The notes under the pieces are model-generated. The model ran no database searches and had not been told where the DNA came from. It was given only the letters and a program-made list of their open reading frames with translations. The translations under genes were made by a program, and so were the position numbers. A DNA stretch of 64,000 nucleotides. It comes from Guadua angustifolia. Lineage: Eukaryota; Streptophyta; Magnoliopsida; Poales; Poaceae. The DNA lies in the NCBI GenBank assembly GCA_036346375.1, contig CM070508.1:25922852-25986851 (forward strand), given 5' to 3'. Below, in pieces: positions 1 to 11,814 of the stretch. Position 1 is the stretch's first letter; each line of letters opens with the position of its first letter.

Positions 1-2088
1 CACTCTGTAAGTTGTCTAGCATATCGGGGTCAATAACTGCAGGAGATCGCATTGAAGAAATAATGAGCCGTGATTGCAAACTGACATCCTCAGTAGAATA
101 TTTACGATATGGCCCAGGAGCATTTGGGTCATCAAGACATGGCGATCGTGGGACTTCATGCCCAACAACTTCAAATCATCCATGGACACCGGCTTCTTAA
201 TGTTTGCGGAGTAGCCGATGGAACTTTAATACCTTGGAGACATTTGCAGAGATCTTCTTTCTCCTTCTTGGGCAGGTGTAGCATGCAATGGGATGTACGG
301 ACCTTTCCCATCCTCCTCTATCACTTTGCAAGCCTGGGCTCGATTCCCATGTAGGCCATGTCGCGACGAGCATTCACACCATCCTTGGTCTTCCTGGTAT
401 GTTCAGCAGATACCAACCAAATTGTCGCAGACATTCTTCTCAACGTGCATGACATCAATACAATGTCGGACATCTAACTCCTTCCGAAGACGGCAAGTCC
501 CAAAATATGGACCTCTTCTTCCAAATTGTCCTAGTACTAACAGATTTTCTGACTCTTTCCGTCATGAAGTTCAATATCCTCCACACGTGAATATACTTGC
601 CTTCCACTCATAGGTGCGGGGCGAACGGACTTCCCTCTTCCCATCAAATTTGTCATCCATTTTACGGTAAGATCGATGACTTCGAGGTAGAAACCTACGG
701 TGACCCATATACACGGTTTTCTTGGAATTCGGTAGCCATAGGCTCTCGTCTCCTCTTCACAGATAGGACACGCTTTGGCTCCTTTCAGATCTTGTACTCG
801 CCAAATTACCAAGCCGGAAATCATTTATGGTACAAAATACCATAGCTCGAGGGTGAAATACTCTCTTTTGTATGCATCCCACACCACGACCCCTCATTCC
901 ACAATTGTACCAAATCCTCGATCAATGGTGCAAGGTACACATCAATATCATTTCATTTGTTTGGGTCCCGAGATTAGCAAGGACATCATGATATACTTCC
1001 GCTTCATGCACAACCAAGGAGGAGGTTGTAGATACACAATGAATCGCCACGTCTTTGTGACGGCTGCTCATGTTACCAAACGGATTCATTCCATCGGTAC
1101 TCAACCCAAACCTTATGTTCCTCATTTCGGCACCAAACTCCTCATGTTTCCAATCGATGTTTCTCCATTGAGCCGAATCGCGAGGTGTCTCGACTTGCCA
1201 TCTTCCTTCGAGACTCATAATGCCAACACAACAATTTTGCCTCTCTGGGATTTGCAAACAACCGCTCAAGACGGGGAATGATGGGCAAGTACCACAATAC
1301 CTTGGCCGGTGCACCTTTAGTGACCTCTTCACCATCGTTGCCTCGGCTCTTACGCTTCTTGTCGTTACGCTTCTCCTTTTGTTTGTACCGGGGCACACTT
1401 GCACCTTTGGACAAACGTGCAGCTCGATATGCGTTACGGTACAAGATGCAATCATTAGGACATGCATGTATCCTTTCTATTTCCATTCCCATGGGACACA
1501 AGAGCTTCTTCGCTTCATAAATGCTTGTTGGCAACTCGTTTCATTCGAAGCACATCCGATAGAAGAACTAGAAGTGCATTGAAACTTGTATCTATCCAAC
1601 GGTGTTTTGCCTTGATTCGAACAATGCAAGGACCGAACCCAACTTGGTGTATTCCGCTTTGCAACTTTGTGAGCAGCGGTTTGGCATAAATCTTCCATCA
1701 AGCTTTTAAACTTTTGAACTCTCTTTCCGTGTAATTACCTCCACATCCCGCAACATTTGCTCCAAATTCTCATCCTCGACATATCATGTTGCAACTCGTC
1801 ATCCGGTTCCACCGTATCTTCGTTGCACACCGGAAGGGTACCACCTGTCTCGCCGTGATGGATCCAACACGTGTAATTCCTCACAAAGCCACGTCGAATC
1901 AGGTGGTCCTCGATTTGAGCCGAGTTGTTAAATCTTCTCAGATTGGTGCAATCAATGCAAGGACAATATATGAAGTTTACACCCCTCCTCACAATGTCCT
2001 CTTCGGCAATTTTTTTGAACTCCTTAACACCCCTCTGAAATTCAGCACTCAAACGACTTTTCTGATACATCCATTCCTTACGGTCCAT
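1..2088 (-). pseudogene. TNP2-like CACTA transposase, frameshifted, 3' part cut by window edge
   Basis: The first recognisable block (1735-2088) is a transposase-associated domain: it begins MDRKEWMYQ, has the FIYCPCIDCTN cysteine motif, the HLIRRGF block and CWIHHGE. The TNP2 domain follows downstream in two or more frames: a CPNDCILYR zinc-like block near 1440, FGAEMRNIRFGLSTDGMNPFG near 1100, and KGAKACPICEEET near 770. Such blocks occur in this order in TNP2 transposases, which excise and integrate CACTA elements in the nucleus. At least three frame changes and internal stops separate them, so no full product can be made. The C-terminal part is missing. Confidence 0.85.
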
Positions 2089-3169
2089 CTGTAATTAAAC
2101 TTCGCACAATAAATATTGAGACACCTAGCTAGCTATTTGAAATATTGAGACATCATTTCGGTTAATATTACCTTTGCGAAATAGAGGACAGGTTCCAAGA
2201 TATATAAAATATGTACTCCCGATCGATATCTAGATTCTTCTCCGGTTTAGTGCTTTGAATTCCTTACATAGGAGACCTACATTTTTAACATCAACAATGA
2301 TATCAAATAATCTAATTATATAGCTACTGTAGTACATGCAAATCTTTTGACTACAACAAAACAAAACAAGGGTACCAACGATGACTCCTAATCTCTAAAT
2401 AGGTTAGGTCCTAATCCCATTCGAGGATATGTGGTTCGGGAAAGTTCCTAAGCTGTTGTACAACTCCAGAGAAAATTTGACATCTCATTTGTTCTCCATA
2501 TACACGTCTCGACAACAGTCAAGAGGGTGTGTATATGGAGAACACCAGGAGACGGTATCAAATCTACTCTGAGTTGTACAACACACCAGAACTTGCCCAA
2601 ACCACATATCCTCAGCTATCAATTAAAAAGCGTGGACAATTCGAGATCGCTCACTTATAAATATGCCATTTTGTTGGCATATTTATAAACAAGCATCCTC
2701 GAGCAGAGACGAGGTTCCAAGCCTAAACTCTAGCATTTATCACATGATAGAAATTAACAATAATTCCATATTAACAAGAGCACTACAATAATTAAATAGA
2801 TGTGTGCTTGACAAATTAATAGAGAGTGTGAAATCGATAGCATATACTCAATTCCAAATGCAACTTAAACTTTATTCACGATGTATCAAAATTACCTAGT
2901 GCAAAATTGAAGGGTTTAATTTAAAGGCGGATTGCTCACATTTTGAAGAAAAACACAAACGAGGGTAAAAAGAAGGAATCTCCTCAAGATAAGGCTTCAA
3001 ATTTGCCCTCTTAACACCTATCCTTGAGGACTTCAAATTTTATCATCCAAGTATTGCTTCCAAGCCACGTAATATGAGCTGTTTTTCTTGGTGGCGGCGG
3101 AGAAATCTCCTCTGGAACAACAACAGAGATCTTGTTCCCGAGTGGTATATATAACCTAGCGAGGCACAT
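2089..3169. other. Non-coding interior of the CACTA element
   Basis: AT-rich DNA between the transposase start and the subterminal repeats. I see no reading frame with recognisable content. It holds a 191-bp hairpin (listed separately) and a short perfect hairpin near 2656-2690, where ATAAATATGCCA is mirrored by TGGCATATTTAT around a TTTTGT loop. It probably includes the element's promoter and 5' leader, read on the minus strand. Confidence 0.5.
2423..2613. repeat. 191-bp near-complete hairpin (foldback or MITE-like) inside the CACTA element
   Basis: The outer arms GAGGATATGTGGTTCGGGAA and its mirror (ending CCACATATCCTC at 2613) pair at most positions. The pairing continues inward through GTTGTACAACTC near 2453/2569 and TTCTCCATATACAC near 2500/2530, leaving a loop of only about 20 bases around GACAACAGTCAAG. 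No clean target duplication flanks it, so it may be a MITE, a foldback element, or part of the CACTA leader. A transcript would form a long double-stranded stem. Confidence 0.65.
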
Positions 3170-3590
3170 CACAATCGGTTCTCAACTAAACAAATGATAG
3201 TGATTTCCACGTTTATCACTATCGGTTCTTTCCATAAAAGCGATAGTGATGATCACGTGAACATCACTATCGTTTCTTTTCTTGGAACCGATAGTGATGT
3301 ATACCCACATCACTATCACTTCTATAAAAAGAGCCGATAGTGATGTATACGTGATCATTACTATCGCTATTTTCTTGGAACCGATAGAGATGACGATCCA
3401 TATCACTATCGCTTGTTAGTTGAGAACCGATTGAGATATGTCGAGTCCATATCACAATCACTATAATCTCAGAACCGATAGTGATTATTACTAACACCCA
3501 GTCCGAAGTTATCTATCACAATCGTTGTTTCCTGAAAACTTAAGAACCGACACAGATAAAGCGATAGTAATGTGCCGTTCTGTAGTAGTG
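3170..3590 (-). repeat. CACTA subterminal repeat array and terminal inverted-repeat end
   Basis: About fifteen degenerate copies of the unit GAACCGATAGTGATGT occur in both orientations, spaced roughly 20-35 bp. The stretch ends with the terminal CACTACTACAG (minus strand) at 3590. In CACTA elements such subterminal arrays bind the element's own TNP-type proteins for end synapsis. The binding role is inferred from the family; the repeats and terminus are seen directly. Confidence 0.85.
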
Positions 3591-4000
3591 TAGTATACCC
3601 GCGAACCTCTGCAGCAGCTCCTGGCGCCACTCCGGGTCGACGTCCTGGGGCACCACAGCCTCACCGGCGATCGGGAGGCCGAGGAGGTAAGAGACGTCCT
3701 GCAAAGTGATCGTCATCTCCCCGCCAGAGAGATAGAAGGTGTGCGTCTCCGGCCTCCACCGATCCACCAGAGCGGTGATCAGCGACCGGTCGTACGGGAA
3801 CCGGCATCCCAAGTGCTCCACCATTCGGGCAAGGGGCAGCAACCCTGAAGTTCGAAGCGTAAGAAACAGAAACATGTAATTAATATCAGTGCTGCACTAG
3901 TCATGGTGCTAGAACAAACATGTTTACAAATTTAAGTACTGATATGTTACCTGGAGATCCAACGCGGATCGAGCGCCCAGGAGTGCTGCGCTGTCCTAGG
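3591..4000 (-). pseudogene. Plant mobile domain (PMD, MAIN-like) gene fragment, two exons, disrupted by CACTA
   Basis: Exon 2 (3591-3844) encodes GLLPLARMVEHLG, ALVDRWRPETHTF, GEMTITLQDVSYLLGLPI and WRQELLQRFAG, the signature blocks of the aminotransferase-like plant mobile domain. A canonical intron (3845-3950; GTAACA...TTCAG on the minus strand) joins it in frame to an upstream piece (3951 to about 4000) that ends RSIRVGSP. The reading frame runs straight into the CACTA terminus at 3590, so the transposon cut the gene within the domain. PMD genes include MAIN/MAIL1 host genes and many transposon-derived copies; this one is more likely the latter. Confidence 0.8.
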
Positions 4001-5871
4001 TCGATAGAGATATATTTCTGTAATTTTTTTCGGTGGTATATTTTTGAAATTTTGAATAAAAAATATATTATTTAAAAAAATTCGCCTCCATCAACCTAGT
4101 ACTTCGGTTCACTAGCACCAGCACCACTCATCTACAATGCGCCCTCCTCAGACCAGCACGCATTGTTCAACGCTCTCAACAACTACTCTGCCCTGTCTAA
4201 CCAGTAGTAGTCCATGTAATCGGACGCTACTTCTCATATAACTTCCGATGCCGGAACTCTCTCTCTTTAATATTGCCTCTCCTTCTGGTTCTGTTACTGT
4301 TGGTGATGGGACTTCCTTGCCTATTTCCTGCGTTGGCCATCTCACTTTTCCTTTAAAAAAAACTCCAACTTCGTAGTACTCTAGTTGTTCCTAACCTCAT
4401 CAAAAACCTTTTTCTGTTCCTCGCTTTACCACTGAGAACGATTGTTCCGTTGAATTTGATCGATTTGGTTTTTCTGTGAAGGATCTCCAAACAAACACAT
4501 AGATACTTCATTGTAGCAGTACCAGCAACCTTCTCATTCTATGCCTTCCAGGTTCCAGCCCACGCGCTTCATGCATCCACCGACTCCAGCATCTTTTGGC
4601 ATGGTTGTCTTGGTCCATCCCAGACAGCCCACTATGTCCAGTTTTCTTCGGTCCAAAAACATATCTTGTACTACTTACTAGTCATCGCTATGTGGGGCTT
4701 ATCAATTAGGAAGGACATCATGTTAGGCTACCTTTTTTAAAGTCCACGTCACAATATTATATGCGGATATGTTTACAGAGTGCTTGCCATTGCAATTGTT
4801 TGCCGAATTTCAGTCCAGCCTGGTGGGCTGTTAGAATCGGGAACTTCTCCAACTCGGATAACCGAGTCTGCCGTGTTCACCATCCAGCCAATACCGAACA
4901 ATGCCGGATTAGGAATAGTTATGTTCTTGACTCGCTCTCTGTATCGATCGATGCCTTGTTGTACGAGTCTCTGCATCGACCGTAGGCAGCCTTTCCACTA
5001 TGGTATGTTTTTATCCGTAGGGAAGAACGACTGACATTTATCGAAGTGACAGGCATTGTCGCAATGGTAATGGACAAACATATCGATCGAAAGAGGCCCG
5101 CTATTGTGTCCATTCATTCGAGGCCCAGAAGCAGCCACAGCGACAGAGCCCACAGGAACGCCGCCGTCGCTGTCCGTATCGACCGGCGTCAACCGGAAGG
5201 AAATGCCGCCACGCCGCCCACCGCCTTTCCGCCGAAGTCGCGTCGCGAGTGCCCCGGCTCGTCGTCGGTCGTCTCCTCCTCCCCTCAACCTGGGCGGGGG
5301 CATTTCGTCGAACGCTCTGCGAGCTCTCCCCTCCCATCCCGGCCCCTCTACAGCGCACGATCGCACGCCTCCACCGACCCTCATGGCTCACGCTCCGTGT
5401 TCATTTCTTCGCCACAATCGCTGCAAAGCCCTAGTGGTATTGCCTGCTTGTTCACCGCCGGGCTATCTCGATTGTTTGCCTGCTGTATGATTGCGGTGCG
5501 CGGGGGTGGTGGTTGTCGGAGGAACAGGGATCGGACACATTGCCTTACAGGAAGCGGATCCTCTGCCATCGCCGTCTCTGCCGTATGGTCACTGCCGCAT
5601 GGCCCCGTGTTGTGTAGGGCCCACGCGACAGTGACCGTACGGCCGAGATCATAACAGCAGAGGATCTCTTTCCTGCCTTACATGCTTTGCACAAGACTAG
5701 ACAGGGTCAATTGATGCACAAACGCACGAAATTATATGTAGAAGATTTGAATTGTGGTCAGCTAACTCCCCCATAGTCGAAAAATTATAGTCAGCTACGA
5801 GCCAACTAATGTTGAGTCAAAGCTGATTTGGTCAGCAAATGCTGGTGGGTTACTCGGTTGGTCCTTAAATA
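4001..5871. other. Unresolved intergenic DNA with a GC-rich, CpG-rich block (about 5100-5660)
   Basis: 4001-5100 is mixed-composition DNA with no recognisable gene. A plus-strand open frame at 4780-5034 reads smoothly but matches nothing I know. From about 5100 to 5660 the DNA becomes GC- and CpG-rich with CCGCC runs and a GCAAAGCCCTAG motif of the kind common in grass 5' leaders. It may be the promoter and first exon of a plus-strand gene, but I cannot fix a start codon or a donor site. Open frames through this block lack domain content. Confidence 0.35.
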
Positions 5872-6129
5872 CTCTGTCCGGTCACAGATAGTTGTCGTTT
5901 TGGACATCGATATGGTCTTCAAAATATATCTTTGACCACTAATATCTATTATAATATATTTATAAAATCCAATAAAATTATAATATTATTAAAGTACTTT
6001 TCGAGGCAAATCTACATATATGATTTTCATGTATCTAATTTAAATATTTAAAGAGATATTGATAATCAAAATTTCAAAAGTTTGACTGTACCTATTTCCA
6101 AAATGACATCTATTTGTGACCGAAGGGAG
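5872..6129. mobile_element. Stowaway-type MITE (Tc1/mariner), 258 bp
   Basis: The termini CTCTGTCCGGTCACAGATAG and the mirror of CTATTTGTGACCGAAGGGAG pair over about 35 bp and are flanked by TA dinucleotides (5870-5871 and 6130-6131), as expected for Stowaway. The ends are a variant of the common grass CTCCCTCCG start. The interior is AT-rich and non-coding. Confidence 0.88.
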
Positions 6130-6890
6130 TATTGTGTGATTTTTTTTCCTCAATTTACTCTGTTTACCGGTTGAGATTTTCTCTGCTAAGATAACAGAAT
6201 TTTAGCTGGTATTTACTAGCCTGATGACATGAGGAAAACCTGATTTACTTCAGTTTACTACTTGCCAGCTTGTGCACGCACAGTTCCATATATTTCAACA
6301 ACTGGATTGTGGGTATACAATAGCTTACATGAACGCTGCACAATTAATTCAGTTTGGATTCATACTATGCTCTGTTGACTGTTGTTCAACAATTAGATTA
6401 AGCATAATTCAAACAAACGACATTGAAGCATAGTTCATTAATCGTCAATTTATTTTTGTTGCGATCAGATGTGTGCAATTGGACATTTTTAGTTCCAGAG
6501 GGGGCGTAAGTGTTTGCTCACTAGTGCAATATTCATTGGTCTGCTTTGGTACAATTTGACTTGACAGTTTTAAGCTAGCTGCTGTTTGATTTCCTGATGA
6601 CAATGTGCCTGCTTGTATTGTGAAGCTATGATGTACTTTTTTCTTATTAATGTATCACACATTAGATCTTTTTCGGCTCACGTTAAGCCGTAGCATCATG
6701 CATGCCACTGATTAGCCTGATTATTGCTTGTGAATGCAGTGAATGTTATAAGGAAAGCTGCATTTATGAGGTTTAGCTTAAAAGTATTTAACGGTTGCTT
6801 CCATAAACTCCTTATTAATTCTAAAACTGGCTTGTAATCAAAATGCAGAAGTATAACTAATGAGACTGGTTGTTGACATCACAAAGCTCT
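6130..6890. other. AT-rich non-coding DNA between MITE and gypsy element
   Basis: No gene recognised. One splice-flanked plus-strand segment (about 6470-6506) sits between a GATCAG acceptor-like site and a strong GTAAGTG donor-like site and has one open frame, but it is too short to judge. GCTCT at 6886-6890 is the left target duplication of the gypsy element. Confidence 0.35.
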
Positions 6891-7336
6891 TGATGTGGAT
6901 CTTGGGTTTGGGAACGCTGGAACGCACGAGTCCCCGGGCGGAGACCTGCGCGTGAGGAAGTGGGCGCCGTCGTAGCGAAATCTACGACGGCGAGATAGCT
7001 GGCTGTACGGTGCCACCGGCCGGTTATCGACGGCAGCGCCTGAGACTGGTTTTGGTGGTACTGAAAGCGTACCTTTTCTGCCTTGCTTGTTCACCTTTTA
7101 TTGATCTCTAACAGACTCCGAATCCTCTCATATACGTAGGGGAAGTCCTGATTACAAACGGAAACTAACTAGGAAGAGTTGCAACCAAACTAGAAGAGAT
7201 AAACTAATTAGGGAAAGATTCTGCTGCATGCAACGGCTTATGCAACGGCCGTGCTAGCAGCGCCTTATTCTACGGTGAGTCGGACGCAGCCTGGTTCTGT
7301 TGAGCCTGCCGCCGGACGTAGACGCGATCCGCAACA
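6891..7336 (-). repeat. 3' LTR of the Reina-like gypsy element
   Basis: 446-bp LTR, TG...CA, about eight bases longer than its partner because of scattered single-base insertions. Compare GCTGGAACGC here with GCTGAACGC in the partner. The end of the pol reading frame runs into this LTR (to about 7270). Confidence 0.92.
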
Positions 7337-10300
7337 ATACTTCCCCCCTGGAAAGCAAGCTTGTCCTCAAGCTTGAAGTCGGGGTAGGAGCGGCGAAGAA
7401 CGATGGCGTCCACCCAAGTTGCTTGAAGCGGCTCACCGATCCTTTGGACCAAGAACGGTGGTGGCCCTTGACGAACCGCTGGGCGAGAAGCATGGCGGGC
7501 TCAGGTCGATCAGCGGGCCCTGGCAACAACAAGTCGTCTGGCAATAGTGGTGCTGCAGTCGGAGGTGTGCCGTGGAACGGTTTGAGCAACGAGACATGGA
7601 ATACGTCATGGATACGAGCGGAGGCAGGCAGCGCCAGTCGGTAGGCCACCTCCCCAACCGGGCAAGCACCTGGTATGGTCCAAAGAACCGAGGCGAAAGC
7701 TTGTGCTGGCCGGCGGCTCGCAAGGACAGCTGGCGATGAGGTTGGAGCCGCAACCAGACCCAGGCGTTGACCTCAAAGGATACCTCCCGATGTCCCGCAT
7801 CGTATTGTTGCTTCATCCTGTTCTGAGCTTGGAGGAGATGATGGCGGGCTTGTGCAAGGAGAACATCGCGGTCGACCAACCGGCAATCCATCGTGGCGAT
7901 AGCGAGAGCTCCTTGGGAATACGGAAGTAGACTTGGAGGCGGCCGTCCATAAACAAGTTCGAACGGAGCCATCCGTAACCCAGTGATGAAGTGTTGTAGC
8001 GAACTCCGCCTAAGGTAGCCATTTGACCCAAGAGGATGGGTGATCGTAGTCAAGCGGCGCAAGTACATTTCAAGGTCCGGTTGACCACCTCCGTCCGCCA
8101 TCGGTTTGGGGGTGGTAAGTCGAGGACGTCAGAGGCGGTGCCGCAACGCTTAAAGAGGTCCCGCCAAAAGTATTTGGTGAAAATGGGGTCGCGTCCGAGA
8201 CGATGGACTCGGGCATGCCGTGGAGACGCATAACTGATCGAAGAAAGTGTTGGCAACCGCTGAGCCGTCGTGGATCTTGAAGGGCAATGAAGTGTCCGTA
8301 TTTGGAGAGACGATCGACGATGACCGTAATGACCGACATGCCGCGGGACTTGGGTAAGCCGACAATGAAATCCATCGAGATGTCCGCCTGCATATCTTTG
8401 TGGAACCGGAGCGGTTGAAGGAGGCGGCGGGGCGAAGCGTCTTGGCCTTGTCTTCCGACATACGCGACATTGCTTGATGTAGTCTTCGACGGTGTGTCGC
8501 CGATTAACCCAGAAAATTGTCGACGAACCCGATGAAGCGTCTTGTGGACACCTTCATGGGTTAAGTCGTGGAAGGCCGCAACCACCCTCTGGCGCAGGTC
8601 TGATGAGGACGGGAGGTACAGGCGGCCATGCCGGAAGAGGAGACCTTCGCTCGAAGTCCACTCGGAGGGAGCCTCTGGGATGGTCACCGGCCGACGGGAC
8701 TCTGTTGATTGGACCTCTGCACTCCGGCGTTGGATCTCCGGATCTTGACGCAATAGCGCACGGACCTCCTCCAGGACCGAGCCAACTGGTGCCGAGATAG
8801 CGCGCAGGAAGGAGCTGGCTCGAACATGCGGGACAGGGCATCTGCCACCCTATTCGCGCGGCCTGGTTTGTGCTCCACGCGGAAATCAAATCCCATTAAT
8901 TTGCTAAGCCAATGCTGTTGCGGCGGAGTCACCAAGGCTTGCTCGAGCAGGTACTTGAGACTAGCGTGGTCGGTGCGGACCACAAACGGATGCCCCCAAA
9001 GATATGGTCACCAATGTCGAATGGCTTTCGGCAATTCAATGAGCTCCTCTCGTGGCGGCAAGCCCGCAATGCCGCCACCAACTGCGACTATAGTATGCCA
9101 CCGGATGGCCTTCTGTTGCAAGACGGCCCCAATGCCGTCTTTGGGCGGACGATCACACTCGACAGCGAAGGTGATTGTGAAGTCTGTAAGTAAGCTCTTC
9201 GAGCAGATCGAGGGCGACCTTAAGAGCATGGAAAGTCCGGCCGGCCGGCGATCCACCAAGTCTTGACGGCGAAGAAGTGTGGTCAACGGCTCGGCAATGG
9301 ATGCATACTGGTGGATGAACCGGCGGTAATACCCGCCAAGCCTGTGAAGCTGCGACTCGATGATTGACGTCTTACCGAGGCCATCCGTGATAGCTGAACT
9401 TTCGTTGGGTTAGCGGCGACCCGTTCTTTGGAGATAACATGGCCTAGGTAGCCCACCTCGTCGTGCAAAAGCACACTTGGCTGTTTAAGGAAGAGGTCGT
9501 GGAGACGCAGACGATCAAGCACCGACGGAGGTGGCAAAGGTGTTCGCAAGCGTGGTGTCAGAGATCAAAATATCGCCAAAGAAGACCAAGACGAATTTAT
9601 GAGGAAATCTGCGAGAACCTCATTCATGAGAGCTCGAAGGTGGACGACGCATTGCACAATCCAAATGCCATAACCAGAAATTCAAAGTGGCCGTGGTGAG
9701 TGCGAACGCCGTCTTGTCGATGTCCCTTCGCCATCCGTATTTGGTGATACCCTGAACGGAGGTCCAGCTTGGAGAAGATACGGGCGCCATGCAACTCATC
9801 CAGGAGCTCTTCAACCACCGGTATTGGAAATTTATCTTTGATCGTCTTGTCGTTGAGGGCGCGGTAATCCACGCAAAATCTCCAGGTCCCATCCTCCTTT
9901 GCGACTAAGAGAACTGGCGACGAGAATGGTGATCGGCTGGGGCGGATGATCCCTTGGGCTAGCATAGACTCACACTGCCGTTCAATCTCATCTTTTTGCC
10001 GGAAAGGGTAGCGATATGGACGAACTACCACTGGGTTGGTGCCCTCCTGTAGACAGATTCGATGGTCACAAGCTCGAGAGGGAGCCAAACCTCGGGGTTC
10101 CTGGAACAGATCTTGGAAGGAATGTAGGAGGGTCGCCAATTCCCCGGGTTGTTCCTCTATCTTGAGTGCGTGCAGCTCTGTTGGTGTGGCTCCAGTGCCT
10201 TGGAGAACAATGGGGTGCCCTTCTAGTTGGAACGACATGCGCATGGAATCAAAATTCCAATTAATGTTGCCGAACGGTTTGAGCCATTGGACCCCTAACA

Positions 10301-10570
10301 CCACATCAAACTCTTCCAGAGGAATGATCAAGAAGGGAGCTCGGAAGGTGTGGGTTTCCACGGTGAATTCCTCTGTACAGCGGCCGAGACATGGCAACTG
10401 TGCGCCGTTGGCCACTCGCACCTGTTGACCCGTGCTCGACCATTTCAATGCCCAAACGACTTGCAACGGCCACCGATGAAGTTGTGAGTACTTCTGTGTC
10501 CACCAACAAGATTCAACGATTGGCCTCGCATGGCTATAGCCAATCGCATAGTGTTGTTATTCGGGGTCCT
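7270..10570 (-). pseudogene. Ty3/gypsy pol remnant: protease, RT, RNase H, integrase, chromodomain
   Basis: Domains appear in gypsy order reading right to left. An aspartic-protease-like segment lies near 10300-10480. RT follows, with RPYRYPFRQKDEIE, SPFSSPVLLVAKEDGTWRF and KLDLRSGYHQIRM (9750-10100). RNase H shows DHASLKYLLEQ and VEHKPGRANRVADALSR (8830-8975). Integrase shows HEGVHKTLHRVRRQF, then DISMDFIVGLPKSRG and IVDRLSKYGHFIAL (8280-8640). A chromodomain-like tail (DFKLEDKLAFQGG) ends at 7270. Several frameshifts separate these blocks, so no polyprotein can be made. The YxDD core of RT is not found intact. Confidence 0.88.
7337..7349 (-). promoter_or_regulatory. Polypurine tract of the gypsy element
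   Basis: On the minus strand AGGGGGGAAGTAT lies directly before the 3' LTR, the expected position for the plus-strand primer. Confidence 0.75.
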
Positions 10571-11776
10571 TCAACGCGAAGGCCGACAATTCGCCGCCTC
10601 CTCCGGCTCCTCTGTTTTAGTCGTATCCTCATCTCCTTCGTTCAGCACCTCCAGATAAAACACTCGCTTGCAATGGTGTCCCCTGGTATAAATTTCATCG
10701 CAATTATAACATAAGCCCTTCGCCCGTCGTTCTGCCAGCTCGTCTGCATTGAGGCGAAGGCGGTACGGCGACGTCGCAGAAGAGGAAGACTGGGACGTCG
10801 TGGACACCGCTCGATTTCCAGAGGCCGGAGGTAACGCCCCGTTGAACGCGCGCCCTCCTGGCGCCGTCCCACTCGGAGCGGATCGCTGCACAGAAGCGGG
10901 CGCCGTCCACCCTCCGCCTGAGGTTGCTGCAGGCGCAGGACTCCCTCGGCTGAACGGAACCCGTGTGCGTCCTGGTGTCGGCACGCCTTGGGCCGCCCGT
11001 GCGATCCACGCGTCTTCCCTTCGTTCTGCTTCACGCGCTAGGGCTACCGCTTCCGCGAGATCACGCGGCCGATCCCTACGCACGTCAGCAGCCAGAGTGA
11101 AGGACAATCCCGCCGTGAATGTCTCAATTTGATCTCCCCTTCTCATGTGTGGAGCGCGCGCGAGTAAACGCTGGAACTCCCGCGCGTACTCGTCCACGCG
11201 CCGGTCTCCCTGCTTCAAGTTGACAAGATCTCCAAGCGGCTCTGCGGTGGCAGTCCGTGTGAAACGTTGGAGAAACGTCTCATAGAAGTCCTCCCAAGAC
11301 GTGGGCCCCCCTTCCAGTTCCCAATTGTCGAGAACCTCTTGAGCCTCGCCGCGGAGATGGAGCCCGGCCATCTGCACGTACTTGTGGCGGGGAAGGTCAT
11401 ATGCTCTTGCGAACCGTTCACACTGACGGAGCCAGAGCAAAGGGTCCTCTGTGCTGTCGTAAAGAGCGAGCTCATAGCGGGGCGCTCGTGGAATCAGTGG
11501 ATCATCGCCACCGCCATGCTCCCGTGGTCCTCTTCGATGGAAGGCAGGGGCGTCGGAACCACGAGCAGCGAATCCCATGGACCCGTGCGTCTCGCAATCG
11601 CCCTGTCCAGAGAGTTCGCGGCCGTGCGCCCAACCGCTCCCATCTGCTTCCTCCGCCCTCTTCCCTTGCGACTTGACCAGTTCGGCCAAGGTTCTTAGAA
11701 TCTCTGCTAGTGACGACTTGAGGCCCTCGACGTCACCGGTTATCTTGGATCGCCAATCGTCTTCTCCACTACCCAT
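10571..11776 (-). CDS. gag: Ty3/gypsy Gag (retrotransposon gag domain plus CCHC-type knuckle)
   Basis: 401-residue open frame beginning MGSGEDDWRSKI. The same frame stays open upstream into the LTR, but this ATG is the first after the primer site and matches the usual start context of the family. Residues about 100-300 hold the gag capsid-like domain (ELALYDSTEDPLLWLRQCE, GEAQEVLDNWELEGG, LVNLKQGDRRVDEYAREFQ). A Pro/Ala/Ser-rich linker follows, then a zinc knuckle CYNCDEIYTRGHHC near the end. Gag forms the virus-like particle and binds element RNA in the cytoplasm. The frame is intact although pol is broken, so this copy could still supply Gag if expressed. Confidence 0.85.
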   Translation of the reverse strand: MGSGEDDWRSKITGDVEGLKSSLAEILRTLAELVKSQGKRAEEADGSGWAHGRELSGQGDCETHGSMGFAARGSDAPAFHRRGPREHGGGDDPLIPRAPRYELALYDSTEDPLLWLRQCERFARAYDLPRHKYVQMAGLHLRGEAQEVLDNWELEGGPTSWEDFYETFLQRFTRTATAEPLGDLVNLKQGDRRVDEYAREFQRLLARAPHMRRGDQIETFTAGLSFTLAADVRRDRPRDLAEAVALAREAERREDAWIARAAQGVPTPGRTRVPFSRGSPAPAATSGGGWTAPASVQRSAPSGTAPGGRAFNGALPPASGNRAVSTTSQSSSSATSPYRLRLNADELAERRAKGLCYNCDEIYTRGHHCKRVFYLEVLNEGDEDTTKTEEPEEAANCRPSR

Positions 11777-11814
11777 GTTTTGCGGGCGGTGGCTAGGAAT
11801 TGCGCCGGGAGGAT

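Larger units (their letters stand above)
1..3590 (-). mobile_element. CACTA (En/Spm-type) DNA transposon, partial: one end plus transposase remnants
   Basis: The element terminus is at 3590, where the minus strand begins CACTACTACAGAACGGCAC, the classic CACTA start. Inside it is a subterminal array of GATAGTGAT/ATCACTATC repeats (3170-3570), then non-coding DNA, then transposase coding remnants on the minus strand reaching the left window edge. Orientation and order (terminus, subterminal repeats, transposase) fit an autonomous-type CACTA whose other half lies to the left. The 3-bp target duplication would be TAG at 3591-3593, but its partner is outside the window. The insertion splits a PMD exon. 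Confidence 0.88.

Noticed and set aside
4148..4345. 65-codon minus-strand frame
   Set aside because: No domain, no conserved motif and no splice partner; treated as chance.
5046..5654. Long overlapping open frames in both strands of the GC-rich block
   Set aside because: GC-rich DNA lowers stop frequency. The translations are Arg/Ser/Pro-rich, have no domain, and several frames are open at once, so none was called as a gene.
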